NCBI RefSeq assembly: GCF_019599265.1
Contig: NZ_JAHZTC010000005.1
Span: 62,001-126,000 of the forward strand
Source: Pontibacter sp. HSC-14F20
GTDB taxonomy: Bacteria > Bacteroidota > Bacteroidia > Cytophagales > Hymenobacteraceae
Direction: 5' to 3'
Length of the DNA stretch: 64,000 nt
The number at the start of each line of letters is the position of its first letter. Position 1 is the first letter of the stretch. A program made the position numbers and the translations under genes. This document shows, in pieces, positions 11,591-19,442 of the stretch. The notes beneath the pieces were generated by a model. The model searched no databases and was not told the origin of the DNA. It saw nothing but the letters and a program-made list of their open reading frames with translations.

Positions 11591-12094
11591 GTGAAAAAAC
11601 ACAGGGGTGAACTCGAGATAGACGAGGATATTCAACTGGAAAGCGCCAACTGGAAAGTCCAGCGGTTCGCCTGGGTTATCATGGCACTTGTAGTCGTTGC
11701 CGCTTTGCTTGGGTTTACCGGCGATGGTGGCATTGCCAAACTCCAGCACTTAAAAGCCGGTGACGCCGCACAAGGACTCGAAGTGGAATATGAACGCTTT
11801 TTGAGACGCACCGCTCCTGCAGAAATTAAAGTGAACCTGGCCCCTTCCACCGACAACTCGCTCACAGAACTGCACTTCAACAAAAAATTTTACGAGGATA
11901 TTGAAGTAGACAATATTGTACCAGAACCTTCAGAGGTATACACACACGAACAGGGCATCACGTACCGCTTTACCACTGCCAATCAGCCATTTTCAGTTAC
12001 CTTCTATCTGACCCCCAAAGGTATAGGCTCTCTGCCCCTACACATCGCTACAGACAAAAAAAAGGTAGCCATCACACAATTCATATACCCTTAA
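11591..12094 (+). CDS. Hypothetical single-pass membrane protein upstream of the DUF421 gene
   Basis: A 167-residue protein starting at GTG 11591. It has an acidic N-terminal cytoplasmic tail, one transmembrane helix (about residues 28-44, WVIMALVVVAALLGF) and a soluble extracytoplasmic domain rich in beta-like segments. The gene ends 9 bp before a YetF/DUF421-type gene, and this pairing implies a shared function. I infer a membrane accessory protein. No catalytic motif was seen. Confidence 0.75.
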   Translation: MKKHRGELEIDEDIQLESANWKVQRFAWVIMALVVVAALLGFTGDGGIAKLQHLKAGDAAQGLEVEYERFLRRTAPAEIKVNLAPSTDNSLTELHFNKKFYEDIEVDNIVPEPSEVYTHEQGITYRFTTANQPFSVTFYLTPKGIGSLPLHIATDKKKVAITQFIYP

Positions 12095-12103
12095 GTTTAC
12101 ACT

Positions 12104-12553
12104 ATGGAAACCGTTATCAGAGCGTTGGTTTTATATGTGTTCCTGTTGATCATTTTCAGGGTTAGCGGCAAAAGAACCTTATACGAGGCCACGGTATTCG
12201 ACTTTGTGCTCTTGCTCATTATTGCTGAAACGGCGGAACAGGCGCTTGTTGGCGAAGACCACTCCATCATGAGCGGATTTGTGATGATCATTACGCTTTT
12301 GCTGGCCGACATCAGTCTTTCGCTTCTGAAACAGAAATTCAAACACTTTGGGAAGGTGCTGGACGGAGTACCGGTTATTATTCTCGACGACGGCAAGTTG
12401 CTGCACGACCGGCTGAAGAAGGTGCGGGTAGACGAAGCGGATATCCTGGAATCGGCTAGGGAGCTGCAGGGGCTACAACGCCTCGACCAGATCAAATACG
12501 CCATTCTGGAAAAAGACGGAAAAATCACTATCATCCCCAAAAAAGAGGAATAA
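12104..12553 (+). CDS. YetF/DUF421-family membrane protein
   Basis: A 149-residue protein with about three N-terminal transmembrane helices and a small cytoplasmic domain characteristic of YetF/DUF421 proteins. Signatures are LYVFLLIIFRVSGKRTLYEATVFDFVLLLIIAETAEQAL and then GVPVIILDDGKLLHDRLKKVRVDEADI. The length is near the short form of the family. Its role is not established (related proteins occur in spore and envelope contexts). It probably works with the single-pass protein encoded 9 bp upstream. Transcription ends at a motif-built hairpin shared with the convergent SRPBCC gene. Confidence 0.85.
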   Translation: METVIRALVLYVFLLIIFRVSGKRTLYEATVFDFVLLLIIAETAEQALVGEDHSIMSGFVMIITLLLADISLSLLKQKFKHFGKVLDGVPVIILDDGKLLHDRLKKVRVDEADILESARELQGLQRLDQIKYAILEKDGKITIIPKKEE

Positions 12554-12565
12554 TAGGCATTAAAA

Positions 12566-12593
12566 AAGGTATAGCTTCTTTAGGCTATACCTT
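12566..12593. terminator. Bidirectional hairpin made from the TATACCT motif
   Basis: The perfect 10-bp stem AAGGTATAGC/GCTATACCTT (12566-12575 with 12584-12593) has an 8-nt loop and lies between two convergent genes. The stem arms are themselves copies of the window-wide heptamer. Confidence 0.75.
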
Positions 12594-12625
12594 GAAATTC
12601 TTGACTTTGGATATTTGATGTATGG

Positions 12626-13180
12626 CTAATTGTCGGTCAGTACATATTTCGACTCTACTTCTTTCTTGATATTTGCTAGTCCGTCCTCAAACTCCTCTCC
12701 TATGGTACTGTCAATCAGCAAACCTGAAAACTTCCGGATGGGGTTATCGCCGGTGTACTGCTCAAAATGCCAGGTAAGTTTAGTGCCTTCATCTGTCTCT
12801 TCCAATACAAAAGTGCTGTGCGCTTTATTTGCTTTTTCAAATTCGAGATTTGTGACGAGTCGGCTTGGAGGCTCTGCAGCTACAATCGTGACAATACTTT
12901 CTCCGATTCCCCGCCGCTGGCTTGTCCAATTATAGCGGGCTCCTACGTGTGTACCGGCAAACCTGGCCGACTTTCCTGAATCGATCTGGTATCCGGGCAG
13001 CCATTTAGGCCAGTTTCGTACGTCGCTTAGTTGCTCAAAAGCCACTTCAGCTGGCGCATTAATAATGATGTCACGCTGCAAATGGATCTGGCGTGGCAAG
13101 CTGATGGAAATGACGCCCAGTATAACGATCAACGTGATGGCTCCGAGCAATAAAGACTTTAAGACATGCATATAAGTCAA
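12626..13180 (-). CDS. SRPBCC (polyketide cyclase/START-like) family protein, membrane-anchored
   Basis: A 184-residue protein with one N-terminal transmembrane helix (about 9-27) followed by an SRPBCC fold (IIINAPAEVAFEQLSDVRNWPKWLPG, then ETDEGTKLTWHFEQ). SRPBCC domains bind hydrophobic ligands, but the ligand cannot be told from sequence. An alternative start at ATG 13171 would drop three residues. It is convergent with the DUF421 gene and separated from it by a motif hairpin. No operon partner. Confidence 0.85.
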   Translation of the reverse strand: MTYMHVLKSLLLGAITLIVILGVISISLPRQIHLQRDIIINAPAEVAFEQLSDVRNWPKWLPGYQIDSGKSARFAGTHVGARYNWTSQRRGIGESIVTIVAAEPPSRLVTNLEFEKANKAHSTFVLEETDEGTKLTWHFEQYTGDNPIRKFSGLLIDSTIGEEFEDGLANIKKEVESKYVLTDN

Positions 13181-13244
13181 TTGTAAACGTAAAATTTTAT
13201 CAATCTAAAGAAATTTAATACAATTTTGAAAATTTCATAAAAAA

Positions 13245-13275
13245 TGAAAAAAACCACAGCTGTTACGCTGTGGCC
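13245..13275 (-). terminator. Terminator of the leftmost Tyr/Arg-rich gene
   Basis: Read on the minus strand, the stem CCACAGC/GCTGTGG (13254-13260 with 13267-13273) is followed by a run of seven T. Confidence 0.85.
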
Positions 13276-13371
13276 TTTCTCAGATGGAAATTCAATACTA
13301 ATGTATAGTCACTTATACGCAATAGTTACAAAAAGTATACAATGGCGTGTAATCATTTCCTGGGTAGCATG

Positions 13372-13905
13372 TTAGTAGCGCTGGCCACCTTGGTCGCGGG
13401 AGCCATAGTGGTCATCTCCGAAATCACGAAACTCATCGGCGTTGCCATACGAGGCGTCGTGGCGGTAACCATGGTTGCCCCGGCTATCGAAGTTACGGTA
13501 CAGGTCGCCCTCCTCCGGGTTATCGTAGTTTGGGTTATACCCTGTGCTGTAGCGGTAACGGGTCCGCTCAAAACTGTCCGGGTTATAAAACTGCGGATTG
13601 CCGCGACTTACCCTTCCCAAGTCATTTTCGGTGCCGTGCGGTAGTCCGTACTCATCATGGCGGGGCACGCCACTGTAGTTGTTGGTGTCATACGTGGTGT
13701 TGTAGTAATCTTCCATGTTGCCACGGTAATTGCCTTCCCGCATACCAGACTCGTTATACCTTGCACGATACTGACGGCCGGCACCTTCGTCTTCAGGTCT
13801 TCTGTTCCAGTCGCGGCGCTCATTTTGGTAGTGCTGCTGGCGCGGATACTCTTGTTCGTATTGCCGGTTAAAGTCGTCTTCGTAATAATCTCTGAAATCT
13901 CTCAT
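13372..13905 (-). CDS. Tyr/Arg/Asp-rich intrinsically disordered protein (177 aa)
   Basis: A 177-residue low-complexity protein with about 23 Tyr, very many Arg, Asp, Asn and Gly, no Lys, no Cys and almost no aliphatic residues. No folded domain, signal peptide or membrane helix is seen. Two similar but non-identical genes lie next to it (13970-14653 and 14785-15456). The composition (aromatic and Arg 'stickers' with polar spacers) is the type associated with phase separation and stress protection in other systems; that function is inference. Coding is supported by dedicated terminators, by neighbours of the same unusual composition, and by a frame free of stops. Confidence 0.8.
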   Translation of the reverse strand: MRDFRDYYEDDFNRQYEQEYPRQQHYQNERRDWNRRPEDEGAGRQYRARYNESGMREGNYRGNMEDYYNTTYDTNNYSGVPRHDEYGLPHGTENDLGRVSRGNPQFYNPDSFERTRYRYSTGYNPNYDNPEEGDLYRNFDSRGNHGYRHDASYGNADEFRDFGDDHYGSRDQGGQRY

Positions 13906-13924
13906 TGCTTTATATTTTAAAATG

Positions 13925-13956
13925 ACAGCCGCAGCAGAGCACTCTGCTGCGGCTGT
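13925..13956 (-). terminator. Terminator between two disordered-protein genes
   Basis: A 15-bp perfect stem (13925-13939 with 13942-13956; arm ACAGCCGCAGCAGAG) has a 2-nt loop and is followed on the minus strand by A/T-rich sequence. It implies that the 227-aa gene is terminated before the 177-aa gene. Confidence 0.8.
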
Positions 13957-13969
13957 TTGGTTTTACAGA

Positions 13970-14653
13970 TTAATGTCGGTTGTGGCGGTCTTCGGAGCGA
14001 CGTTGCGGCCGGTTTTCCTGTCCCCAGCGGTTCAGGTTACTGTAGTAGCTGTCTTCGCCAAAATGATCACGTCCCTCGGTATGGTTACGTCCTGCAAAGC
14101 CCCCGCTGTAGTCGTTATCATAAGCCGGATTGTTCATCTCGTAGCGGCGGTAAGATTCGTAGTCGCCCATGGAAGCGTGTCCCTGAAAACTTTCAGAACC
14201 TCTTCTGCTGCGTCCTACATCATGCCCAAAGGACTCATCATACTGGCCAGAGCGTGTCCATGAGGTGCCCGGACGGCGCAGGTCATCGTAGTCACGGTTG
14301 CTGTAGTCGGCCTGCGCATCGTAGTGACGGCCTGAGTTGTAATCGTCGTTGGGCACATAGCTCATGCCATAGGGATTGTCGTTTCTGCTGCGGCGCTGGC
14401 CTGTAAAATTCTCACCGCTGTACTGCGCGCCGCCCGGCTGGAATCGGCCCTGCCGGGAGCCATACTCTTGGTCAATGTTGGTGTTGAAAGACCTGGTATC
14501 GTAGTAATCATCTTCCTGCGCACCATAGCCGCTGTTGAAGCGTGAATCTACGGTGTAGTTGCCGCGGTCTGAGTTTTCGCCATGGTGGTGACTGTGCGCC
14601 CAGCGTGGCTCCATGTTACGTTCGTCGCGGTTTCCTTCTCTGTTGTTTCTCAT
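13970..14653 (-). CDS. Tyr/Arg/Asp-rich intrinsically disordered protein (227 aa)
   Basis: Starting at ATG 14653 (MRNNREGNRDERN) gives 227 residues. The frame extends upstream to 14740, but that part is aliphatic, unlike the rest, and probably not translated. The protein contains no Lys and no Cys. It is rich in Arg, Asp, Gly, Asn, Ser and Tyr, with a His-rich patch (HSHHHGE, about residues 20-26). Recurrent short elements are DYD, SRR, GRH and RRYE. No known domain. It is divergently transcribed from the 223-aa relative across 131 bp, suggesting shared control. Confidence 0.8.
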   Translation of the reverse strand: MRNNREGNRDERNMEPRWAHSHHHGENSDRGNYTVDSRFNSGYGAQEDDYYDTRSFNTNIDQEYGSRQGRFQPGGAQYSGENFTGQRRSRNDNPYGMSYVPNDDYNSGRHYDAQADYSNRDYDDLRRPGTSWTRSGQYDESFGHDVGRSRRGSESFQGHASMGDYESYRRYEMNNPAYDNDYSGGFAGRNHTEGRDHFGEDSYYSNLNRWGQENRPQRRSEDRHNRH

Positions 14654-14784
14654 AGCGTTGCGTTTTATTTCGTACATAATCCAGCTACTGTTTACGGGCA
14701 TGCCCCCGCTTTGGGTTAAAGGAACAGGGTAAACTCCCAACCCGATTGTGCGTTAATAGAGTGTACACTAATCAAGATAAAACG

Positions 14785-15456
14785 ATGAACAGATATGATA
14801 ACTGGCAGGACAGAGACGATGAGCGCAGACGCGACGGCCGTCTTCTGGATGAATCGAGATACAGAGGTGCTTACCGTTTAGATGAAGACGGACATTACAG
14901 CACCTACAACCACTCCCGCCAGGGAGACATGGGAAACAGCGGTCGCGACCCTTACAACGACAACCAGGGAGGCGATTATGTATACCGCCGCAGCCGAAAC
15001 CTGCAGGACAACGATGGTTATACCGAGCACCAATACCAGCAAAGCAACCCAGGTAGCAGTTTACGACAGGATAATTACAACGACTTCGGTGGCCGCTACG
15101 GAGGCAGTGCAGGTATGCGCAACAACCGCTCAGGCTACAACGAGCCTAACAGAAATGAGCGCAGCGGCAACCAGCAATATGGTGATTATTACAGCCACCG
15201 TACCGCCAGCAACTTCGATGCCGACTACCGTCCTGACCACTACCCGCATCGCCGCGGCGAGAACTATGGCAACATGGCCGGCTCATTAAGCTATGGCTAC
15301 GACGGCGACGACAATTCAGATCCGGATTACAACCGTCGCTATAACCCGCTTACCGGCGAATTGCATCAGCATGATATGAATTATCAACAACGCCAGCCGC
15401 GCCGCTACGGTCCACCGGACAACACTGGTTCCAACCCGGATTATGACCGCTACTAA
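14785..15456 (+). CDS. Tyr/Arg/Asp-rich intrinsically disordered protein (223 aa)
   Basis: Start ATG 14785 (MNRYDNWQDRDDERRR) gives 223 residues; an upstream TTG at 14746 would add 13 residues unlike the rest. As in its two neighbours, Lys and Cys are completely absent. Tyr, Arg, Asp, Asn, Gly and Ser dominate, and there is no hydrophobic core or signal peptide. Near the C-terminus, RRYNPLTGELHQHDMNY is the only stretch that looks like a short linear motif. It is followed after 62 bp by the small Lys/Asn-rich gene. Confidence 0.8.
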   Translation: MNRYDNWQDRDDERRRDGRLLDESRYRGAYRLDEDGHYSTYNHSRQGDMGNSGRDPYNDNQGGDYVYRRSRNLQDNDGYTEHQYQQSNPGSSLRQDNYNDFGGRYGGSAGMRNNRSGYNEPNRNERSGNQQYGDYYSHRTASNFDADYRPDHYPHRRGENYGNMAGSLSYGYDGDDNSDPDYNRRYNPLTGELHQHDMNYQQRQPRRYGPPDNTGSNPDYDRY

Positions 15457-15518
15457 GGTATAGGTATAACCTTCGCATCAATACAGAGTAAAAACAACAA
15501 ACTTAAAACAGATTGAAG

Positions 15519-15764
15519 ATGAACGCAGATAAGAATAAAGACCAGAATACAGATCAGAACAAAAACAAAGTAAACGAAGGCAACAAAGTGCCGAACATCC
15601 ACCCGACGGCTCAGAAAAATCCGTCAGAGCAGATTGCACGCTCAGAGGAAAATGACCAGGCCGGTCGCGCCATGGGCAACGAGCCACGCAGCGGCGGTCG
15701 TCAGGGTGGAAAAAGTGTAGAAGATGGCGGACAGGATGTCGGCAGTAGCGCCGGTAGCCGCTAA
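15519..15764 (+). CDS. Small hydrophilin-like disordered protein (81 aa)
   Basis: Start ATG 15519 (MNADKNKDQNTDQNKNK) gives 81 residues. The N-terminal half is Lys/Asn/Gln/Asp-rich and the C-terminal half Gly/Ser/Arg-rich. It has no Phe, Tyr, Trp, Cys or Leu, so it cannot form an ordinary folded core. Composition and length resemble hydrophilins/LEA-like stress proteins; that is an analogy, not a homology call. Its composition is opposite to that of the three Tyr/Arg-rich proteins beside it. Followed by a terminator. Confidence 0.75.
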   Translation: MNADKNKDQNTDQNKNKVNEGNKVPNIHPTAQKNPSEQIARSEENDQAGRAMGNEPRSGGRQGGKSVEDGGQDVGSSAGSR

Positions 15765-15780
15765 TATTTAACTAGATTTG

Positions 15781-15820
15781 TAAACAGGAAGGCCGGGGAT
15801 GACCCGGCTTTCCTGTTTTT
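15781..15820 (+). terminator. Terminator after the hydrophilin-like gene
   Basis: The stem AAACAGGAA..CCGGG / CCCGG..TTCCTGTTT (15782-15818, with an internal mismatch) is followed by a T run. Confidence 0.75.
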
Positions 15821-15837
15821 ATGCCTGTCTATTTTCG

Positions 15838-15845
15838 TATCTTTG
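15838..15845 (+). promoter_or_regulatory. Candidate -7 element for the FAD oxidoreductase operon
   Basis: TATCTTTG matches the TAnnTTTG Bacteroidota -7 box. No clear TTG -33 element lies at the usual spacing. It is immediately followed by a motif-built inverted repeat. Confidence 0.45.
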
Positions 15846-15882
15846 GCTATACCTGCCGTAGCAAGGTATAATAGGTATAGCC
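15845..15882. repeat. Inverted repeat of the TATACCT motif before the FAD oxidoreductase operon
   Basis: GGCTATACCT (15845-15854) and AGGTATAGCC (15873-15882) form a perfect 10-bp inverted repeat. A further AGGTATA lies inside the loop. It sits just after a TAnnTTTG box and 21 bp before the start codon, where an operator or 5'-UTR structure would lie. Confidence 0.6.
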
Positions 15883-15903
15883 TTTAAGGCGCCCGTTTTT
15901 TCA

Positions 15904-17283
15904 ATGGAGAAAATCAATTCTCAGGAGCACTTAGTCATCATCGGCAACGGCATTGCAGGCGTCACCTTGGCGCAGCGCGTGCGGCAAGGGAGTGACTGTC
16001 GTATCACTATGGTGTCAGCGGAATCGCGGCTGCACTTTTCCCGCACTGCCCTGATGTATGTGTACATGGGCCACATGCGCCTTCAGGACATTGTGCCTTA
16101 TGCCGATTGGTACTGGCAGGAACAGAAAATAGAGCTCGTGCACGATTTTGTGGAACGGGTAGACATCAGCCAAAAAAAACTGATGCTGCGCCAGGGCGAT
16201 CCTTTGCACTACGATAAACTGGTGCTGGCTACCGGCTCCAGTGCCACCTACTACAATTGGCCGGGCCAGACACTGCAAGGCGTGCAGGGCCTTGTCTCGC
16301 TGCAGGATCTGGAGCTGATGGAAACCAACACGGCAGGTATAGCACAGGCAGTGATCGTTGGTGGTGGACTGATCGGCGTGGAAATGGCCGAAATGCTTCG
16401 AAGCCGTGGCATTGCCGTCACCATGCTGATCCGGGATAAACTCTACTGGCACAATGTACTGCCCCAGCAGGAGGCTCAACTAGTGACCGATCATATCCAA
16501 CACCATGGCATAGAGCTGTTGCTACAGGAAGAACTGCAGGAAATTCTGGGTGATACTTCAGGCAAGGTACGCGCCATCCGGACACGCAACGGCAAGGAGT
16601 TGCCCTGCCAGTTTGTAGGCATCACCACCGGCGTAAAACCGACTGTGGAATTCCTCAAAGATGCAGGTATAGACATCGACCGGGGTATTCTGGTGAATGA
16701 GTTTTTCGAGACCAGCCAGCCTGAGGTATACGCCCTCAGCGACTGTGCCCAGTTCCGGAACCCTGCGCCGGGTCAGCCCACGATGGAGCAGCTCTGGTAT
16801 ACCGGTCGGCTGCACGCCGAGGCGCTGGCTTTTACCCTGCTCGGCGACCGCAAGCCTTACCAGCGGGGCCCGTGGTTCAACTCGGCCAAGTTCTTCGACA
16901 TTGAATACCAGACTTATGGCACTGTCCCCGCACATTTCACGGAGCAACACGAGTCGCTGTACTGGCAGAACGAAGAGGCCACCAAGGCCATCCGCCTGCT
17001 CTATGAAAAAGTCACGGCCAGGCTCTTAGGTATAAATCTGCTGGGTATACGCTACCGCCACGACCTTTGTCACCACTGGCTGGGACAAGGCTATACCTTG
17101 CATGAGGTGATGCAGGAACTGCCGGCCGTCAACTTCGATCCGGAGTTTTTCCAGCGTTACGAAGAAGCGCTCCTGCGCCAGTACTATACCCGTTTCCCGG
17201 ACCAACAGCCACCCGTCAAACACACTAACTGGTGGGAACTGCGTAAACGTTTCGGTCTGTTTTCTGATTCTGCTTCCTGTTAA
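15904..17283 (+). CDS. FAD/NAD(P)-dependent oxidoreductase (pyridine nucleotide-disulfide family)
   Basis: A 459-residue two-dinucleotide-binding flavoprotein. The N-terminal FAD motif is VIIGNGIAGVTLAQR (about 12-26), the central NAD(P) motif VIVGGGLIGVEMAEML (about 148-163), and the FAD-closing motif EVYALSDCAQF (about 273-283). It resembles the NADH-oxidising half of NirB or rubredoxin/ferredoxin reductases. No active-site CxxC disulfide was seen. A membrane polyferredoxin gene follows 11 bp later, suggesting the pair moves electrons between NAD(P)H and a membrane Fe-S protein (inference). The natural acceptor is unknown. Confidence 0.85.
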   Translation: MEKINSQEHLVIIGNGIAGVTLAQRVRQGSDCRITMVSAESRLHFSRTALMYVYMGHMRLQDIVPYADWYWQEQKIELVHDFVERVDISQKKLMLRQGDPLHYDKLVLATGSSATYYNWPGQTLQGVQGLVSLQDLELMETNTAGIAQAVIVGGGLIGVEMAEMLRSRGIAVTMLIRDKLYWHNVLPQQEAQLVTDHIQHHGIELLLQEELQEILGDTSGKVRAIRTRNGKELPCQFVGITTGVKPTVEFLKDAGIDIDRGILVNEFFETSQPEVYALSDCAQFRNPAPGQPTMEQLWYTGRLHAEALAFTLLGDRKPYQRGPWFNSAKFFDIEYQTYGTVPAHFTEQHESLYWQNEEATKAIRLLYEKVTARLLGINLLGIRYRHDLCHHWLGQGYTLHEVMQELPAVNFDPEFFQRYEEALLRQYYTRFPDQQPPVKHTNWWELRKRFGLFSDSASC

Positions 17284-17294
17284 TTACCGATACG

Positions 17295-18632
17295 ATGCCT
17301 ACTACCGCTATACCTGCTCCTGCTTCCGAAAGCCCCTTGAAAATGATTGGGCTGATTCTCATCAGCATCGGCCTGTTGGGTATACTGGTAGCCGCCGTTG
17401 GTGCTGATTATATTTCCCCTGTTCTCACCGGATTGGGTGGTACTGCTGTGTTTACGGCAGGAGCCTTGCTCTACATATGGCAAAGCCGCCGACAAAAATC
17501 TCCTGCCGAGCAGAACCACGGACTTTGGCAAAAAGAGGCTACTTCCCGCGGGGCTTCAGCCTGGGTCATCGGCTTTGTACTTACCGGCTTTTACGTGCTG
17601 CTCTACTGGTTTCCGAACACGCTGCAAGGCTTGATTCAGGCAATGGAGCCGCTGAGCCAGTGGCTGCGCAACCGCCCCAGCGACCAGTGGTTCCTGTATG
17701 GTACTTTCTATACCCTGGCTGTACTCATTATGGGTGTATTTGCCCTGCTCAAATACCGCTCCAGCCGCTACCACATTATCCGCACCATCTCGGTGATGTT
17801 TTTCCAGCTGGGTTTTGCTTTTCTGCTGCCGGGCCTGCTGCTCATGCTCAACAAACCGGAATACTACTTCAGTTATTTCTGGCCGCTCAAGTACGATTAT
17901 CTTTTCCCGGGCACTGTGGATTATCTGGTGCGCGACGGAGCCGCTTTGGGTGTGTTTATGGTGTTCTGGGGAGCGGTTTTCTCTTTTCTGGCTACGCCGG
18001 TACTCACTTATTTTTATGGCAAGCGCTGGTACTGCTCCTGGGTATGCGGCTGCGGCGGACTGGCCGAAACTGCCGGCGACCCCTACCGGCACCTCTCCGA
18101 CAAAAGCCGCAAAGCCTGGCGCTGGGAAGTGGCCATCATCTACCCGATTCTGGGTTTTGTCATTCTTACAACGCTTTTTCTCTGGATTAACTCGTGGAGT
18201 GAAGGCCGTTTGCTGGGTGATTTATCCGGAGGCTTTGCCAGTACCTATGGCTTTTTTATCGGGGCCATGTTCTCGGGTGTGGTTGGCGTGGGCTTCTACC
18301 CGCTGATGGGCAACCGGGTGTGGTGCCGTTTTGGCTGCCCGATGGCAGCGTACCTGGGCCTGCTGCAAAAGCACTTTTCCCGCTTCCGCATCAGTACTAA
18401 TGGCGGACAGTGCATTTCCTGCGGCAACTGTTCTACATACTGCGAAATGGGCATTGATGTGCGTTGGTATGCGCAGCAGGGCGAACCGATCATCCGGGCT
18501 TCGTGTGTAGGCTGCGGCATTTGTGCGCACGTTTGTCCGCGTGGAGTGCTGAAGCTGGAAAATGGACCACGGGAAGACCGCTATGCAGGCTCTCCGCTCA
18601 TCAAGCGCGACGAGTTACGGATTTTGAGTTAG
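17295..18632 (+). CDS. Membrane 4Fe-4S polyferredoxin (NapH/NosR/CcoG-like)
   Basis: A 445-residue polytopic protein with about six to seven membrane helices. A cytoplasmic-side cysteine cluster WYCSWVCGCGG and a second one WCRFGCPMA resemble NapH/NosR-type proteins. The C-terminal ferredoxin domain has two 4Fe-4S motifs, CISCGNCSTYC and CVGCGICAHVCP. Such proteins carry electrons across or along the membrane to partner reductases. The adjacent FAD oxidoreductase (11 bp upstream) is the likely electron donor or acceptor. No FMN-binding domain (as in NosR) is present. The operon ends at a 20-bp hairpin. Confidence 0.88.
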   Translation: MPTTAIPAPASESPLKMIGLILISIGLLGILVAAVGADYISPVLTGLGGTAVFTAGALLYIWQSRRQKSPAEQNHGLWQKEATSRGASAWVIGFVLTGFYVLLYWFPNTLQGLIQAMEPLSQWLRNRPSDQWFLYGTFYTLAVLIMGVFALLKYRSSRYHIIRTISVMFFQLGFAFLLPGLLLMLNKPEYYFSYFWPLKYDYLFPGTVDYLVRDGAALGVFMVFWGAVFSFLATPVLTYFYGKRWYCSWVCGCGGLAETAGDPYRHLSDKSRKAWRWEVAIIYPILGFVILTTLFLWINSWSEGRLLGDLSGGFASTYGFFIGAMFSGVVGVGFYPLMGNRVWCRFGCPMAAYLGLLQKHFSRFRISTNGGQCISCGNCSTYCEMGIDVRWYAQQGEPIIRASCVGCGICAHVCPRGVLKLENGPREDRYAGSPLIKRDELRILS

Positions 18633-18668
18633 GCTTTACAAGCTCCTTCACTATACACTTAACTTTTT

Positions 18669-18700
18669 TGTCATCCTGAAAGGATCCTGGTAGCAGAACG
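18669..18700 (+). repeat. Copy 1 of a dispersed CCTGAAAGGATC repeat
   Basis: The string around TCATCCTGAAAGGATCCTGG (18671-18690) also appears inverted and slightly diverged at 40750-40780. It is intergenic and contains the imperfect dyad ATCCTGAAAGGAT. Confidence 0.6.
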
Positions 18701-18746
18701 CATAAGCCCCATCTCCCGGAGGTAAAGCACTTGCGCTACAATAAAC

Positions 18747-18799
18747 CTTAAACGCATTGCGGGCACCTGCTTTTGGCAAGTGCCCGCAATGCGTTTAAG
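18747..18799. terminator. 20-bp perfect hairpin between convergent genes
   Basis: Arms 18747-18766 and 18780-18799 are perfect reverse complements (arm begins CTTAAACGCATTGC) with a 13-nt loop. It is a bidirectional terminator or stable RNA hairpin at the end of the polyferredoxin operon. Confidence 0.75.
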
Positions 18800-18831
18800 C
18801 TATCAGGTCAGCCGAAGCTATACCTGTAGTA

Positions 18832-19077
18832 CTACTGCAATTCTTCCTGCTCCATGTATTCCCACATGGCATCTTCGCTGGCGCCGATCTTAGCCGCATA
18901 AAGCAGCATGGTAGTATAAACGGCGATCAACAAAAAACTGAGTGGGATAGAGAATACAAAAGACACAACAAGCGTCTTCACCGGATCAGGCTTTGTTCTC
19001 ATTTTGGTAGATGCGTACCAGAAAAAACAAATGTTAAAAATGCCGGCAAGCGCAATAAAATTGATGATATCTAACAT
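18832..19077 (-). CDS. Small two-helix membrane protein, function unknown
   Basis: An 81-residue protein with two hydrophobic helices (about 5-21 and 36-64) and an acidic C-terminal tail (EDAMWEYMEQEELQ). No known domain is recognised. It is isolated, with a hairpin on its 3' side and a 365 bp AT-rich region on its 5' side. Coding is supported by sensible membrane topology. The alternative, a chance frame, cannot be fully excluded. Confidence 0.6.
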   Translation of the reverse strand: MLDIINFIALAGIFNICFFWYASTKMRTKPDPVKTLVVSFVFSIPLSFLLIAVYTTMLLYAAKIGASEDAMWEYMEQEELQ

Positions 19078-19442
19078 TGGCTAAAAGTTAAATGTTGGTT
19101 CTGATTCTTCCCAGGAAGTGTACCATTTAGGGTATAAAGCCGAAAAGTACACATTTTAGTTCAAATCAGGTTTCGTGTTTTTGTTGTCAGGTATAGATTG
19201 CTTATGTGTTTAATCTTAAACAGCATAGTGCAATTTAGGCGACTTAAATCTAAATCACAATAATTGTTGTAAAAATATTTAACAATATATTAATAGTACC
19301 TTAAAATGCCTTTTTCAGAGCCTGAATAAAGCATTTATAAATGATAAGATCTTCATAACTAGCTACTTGTATTCCCAAAAGACCTAATCAAAACTTGCCT
19401 TATCCCGAAAAAGAACAAGCCATTGCAGCGTATTTGTTTAAC
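19078..19442. other. 365 bp AT-rich intergenic region
   Basis: It lies between the 3' end of the alpha-2-macroglobulin gene and the 5' end of the small membrane protein gene, both on the minus strand. It is strongly AT-rich, with one AGGTATA copy near 19190. No convincing promoter, hairpin or RNA gene was identified. Confidence 0.5.

Noticed and set aside
13530..14406. Plus-strand frames opposite the Tyr/Arg-rich genes
   Set aside because: Their composition (Val/Ala/Cys/His-rich) is what antisense reading of Tyr/Arg/Asp codons gives. The terminators and composition of the minus-strand frames favour those as genes.
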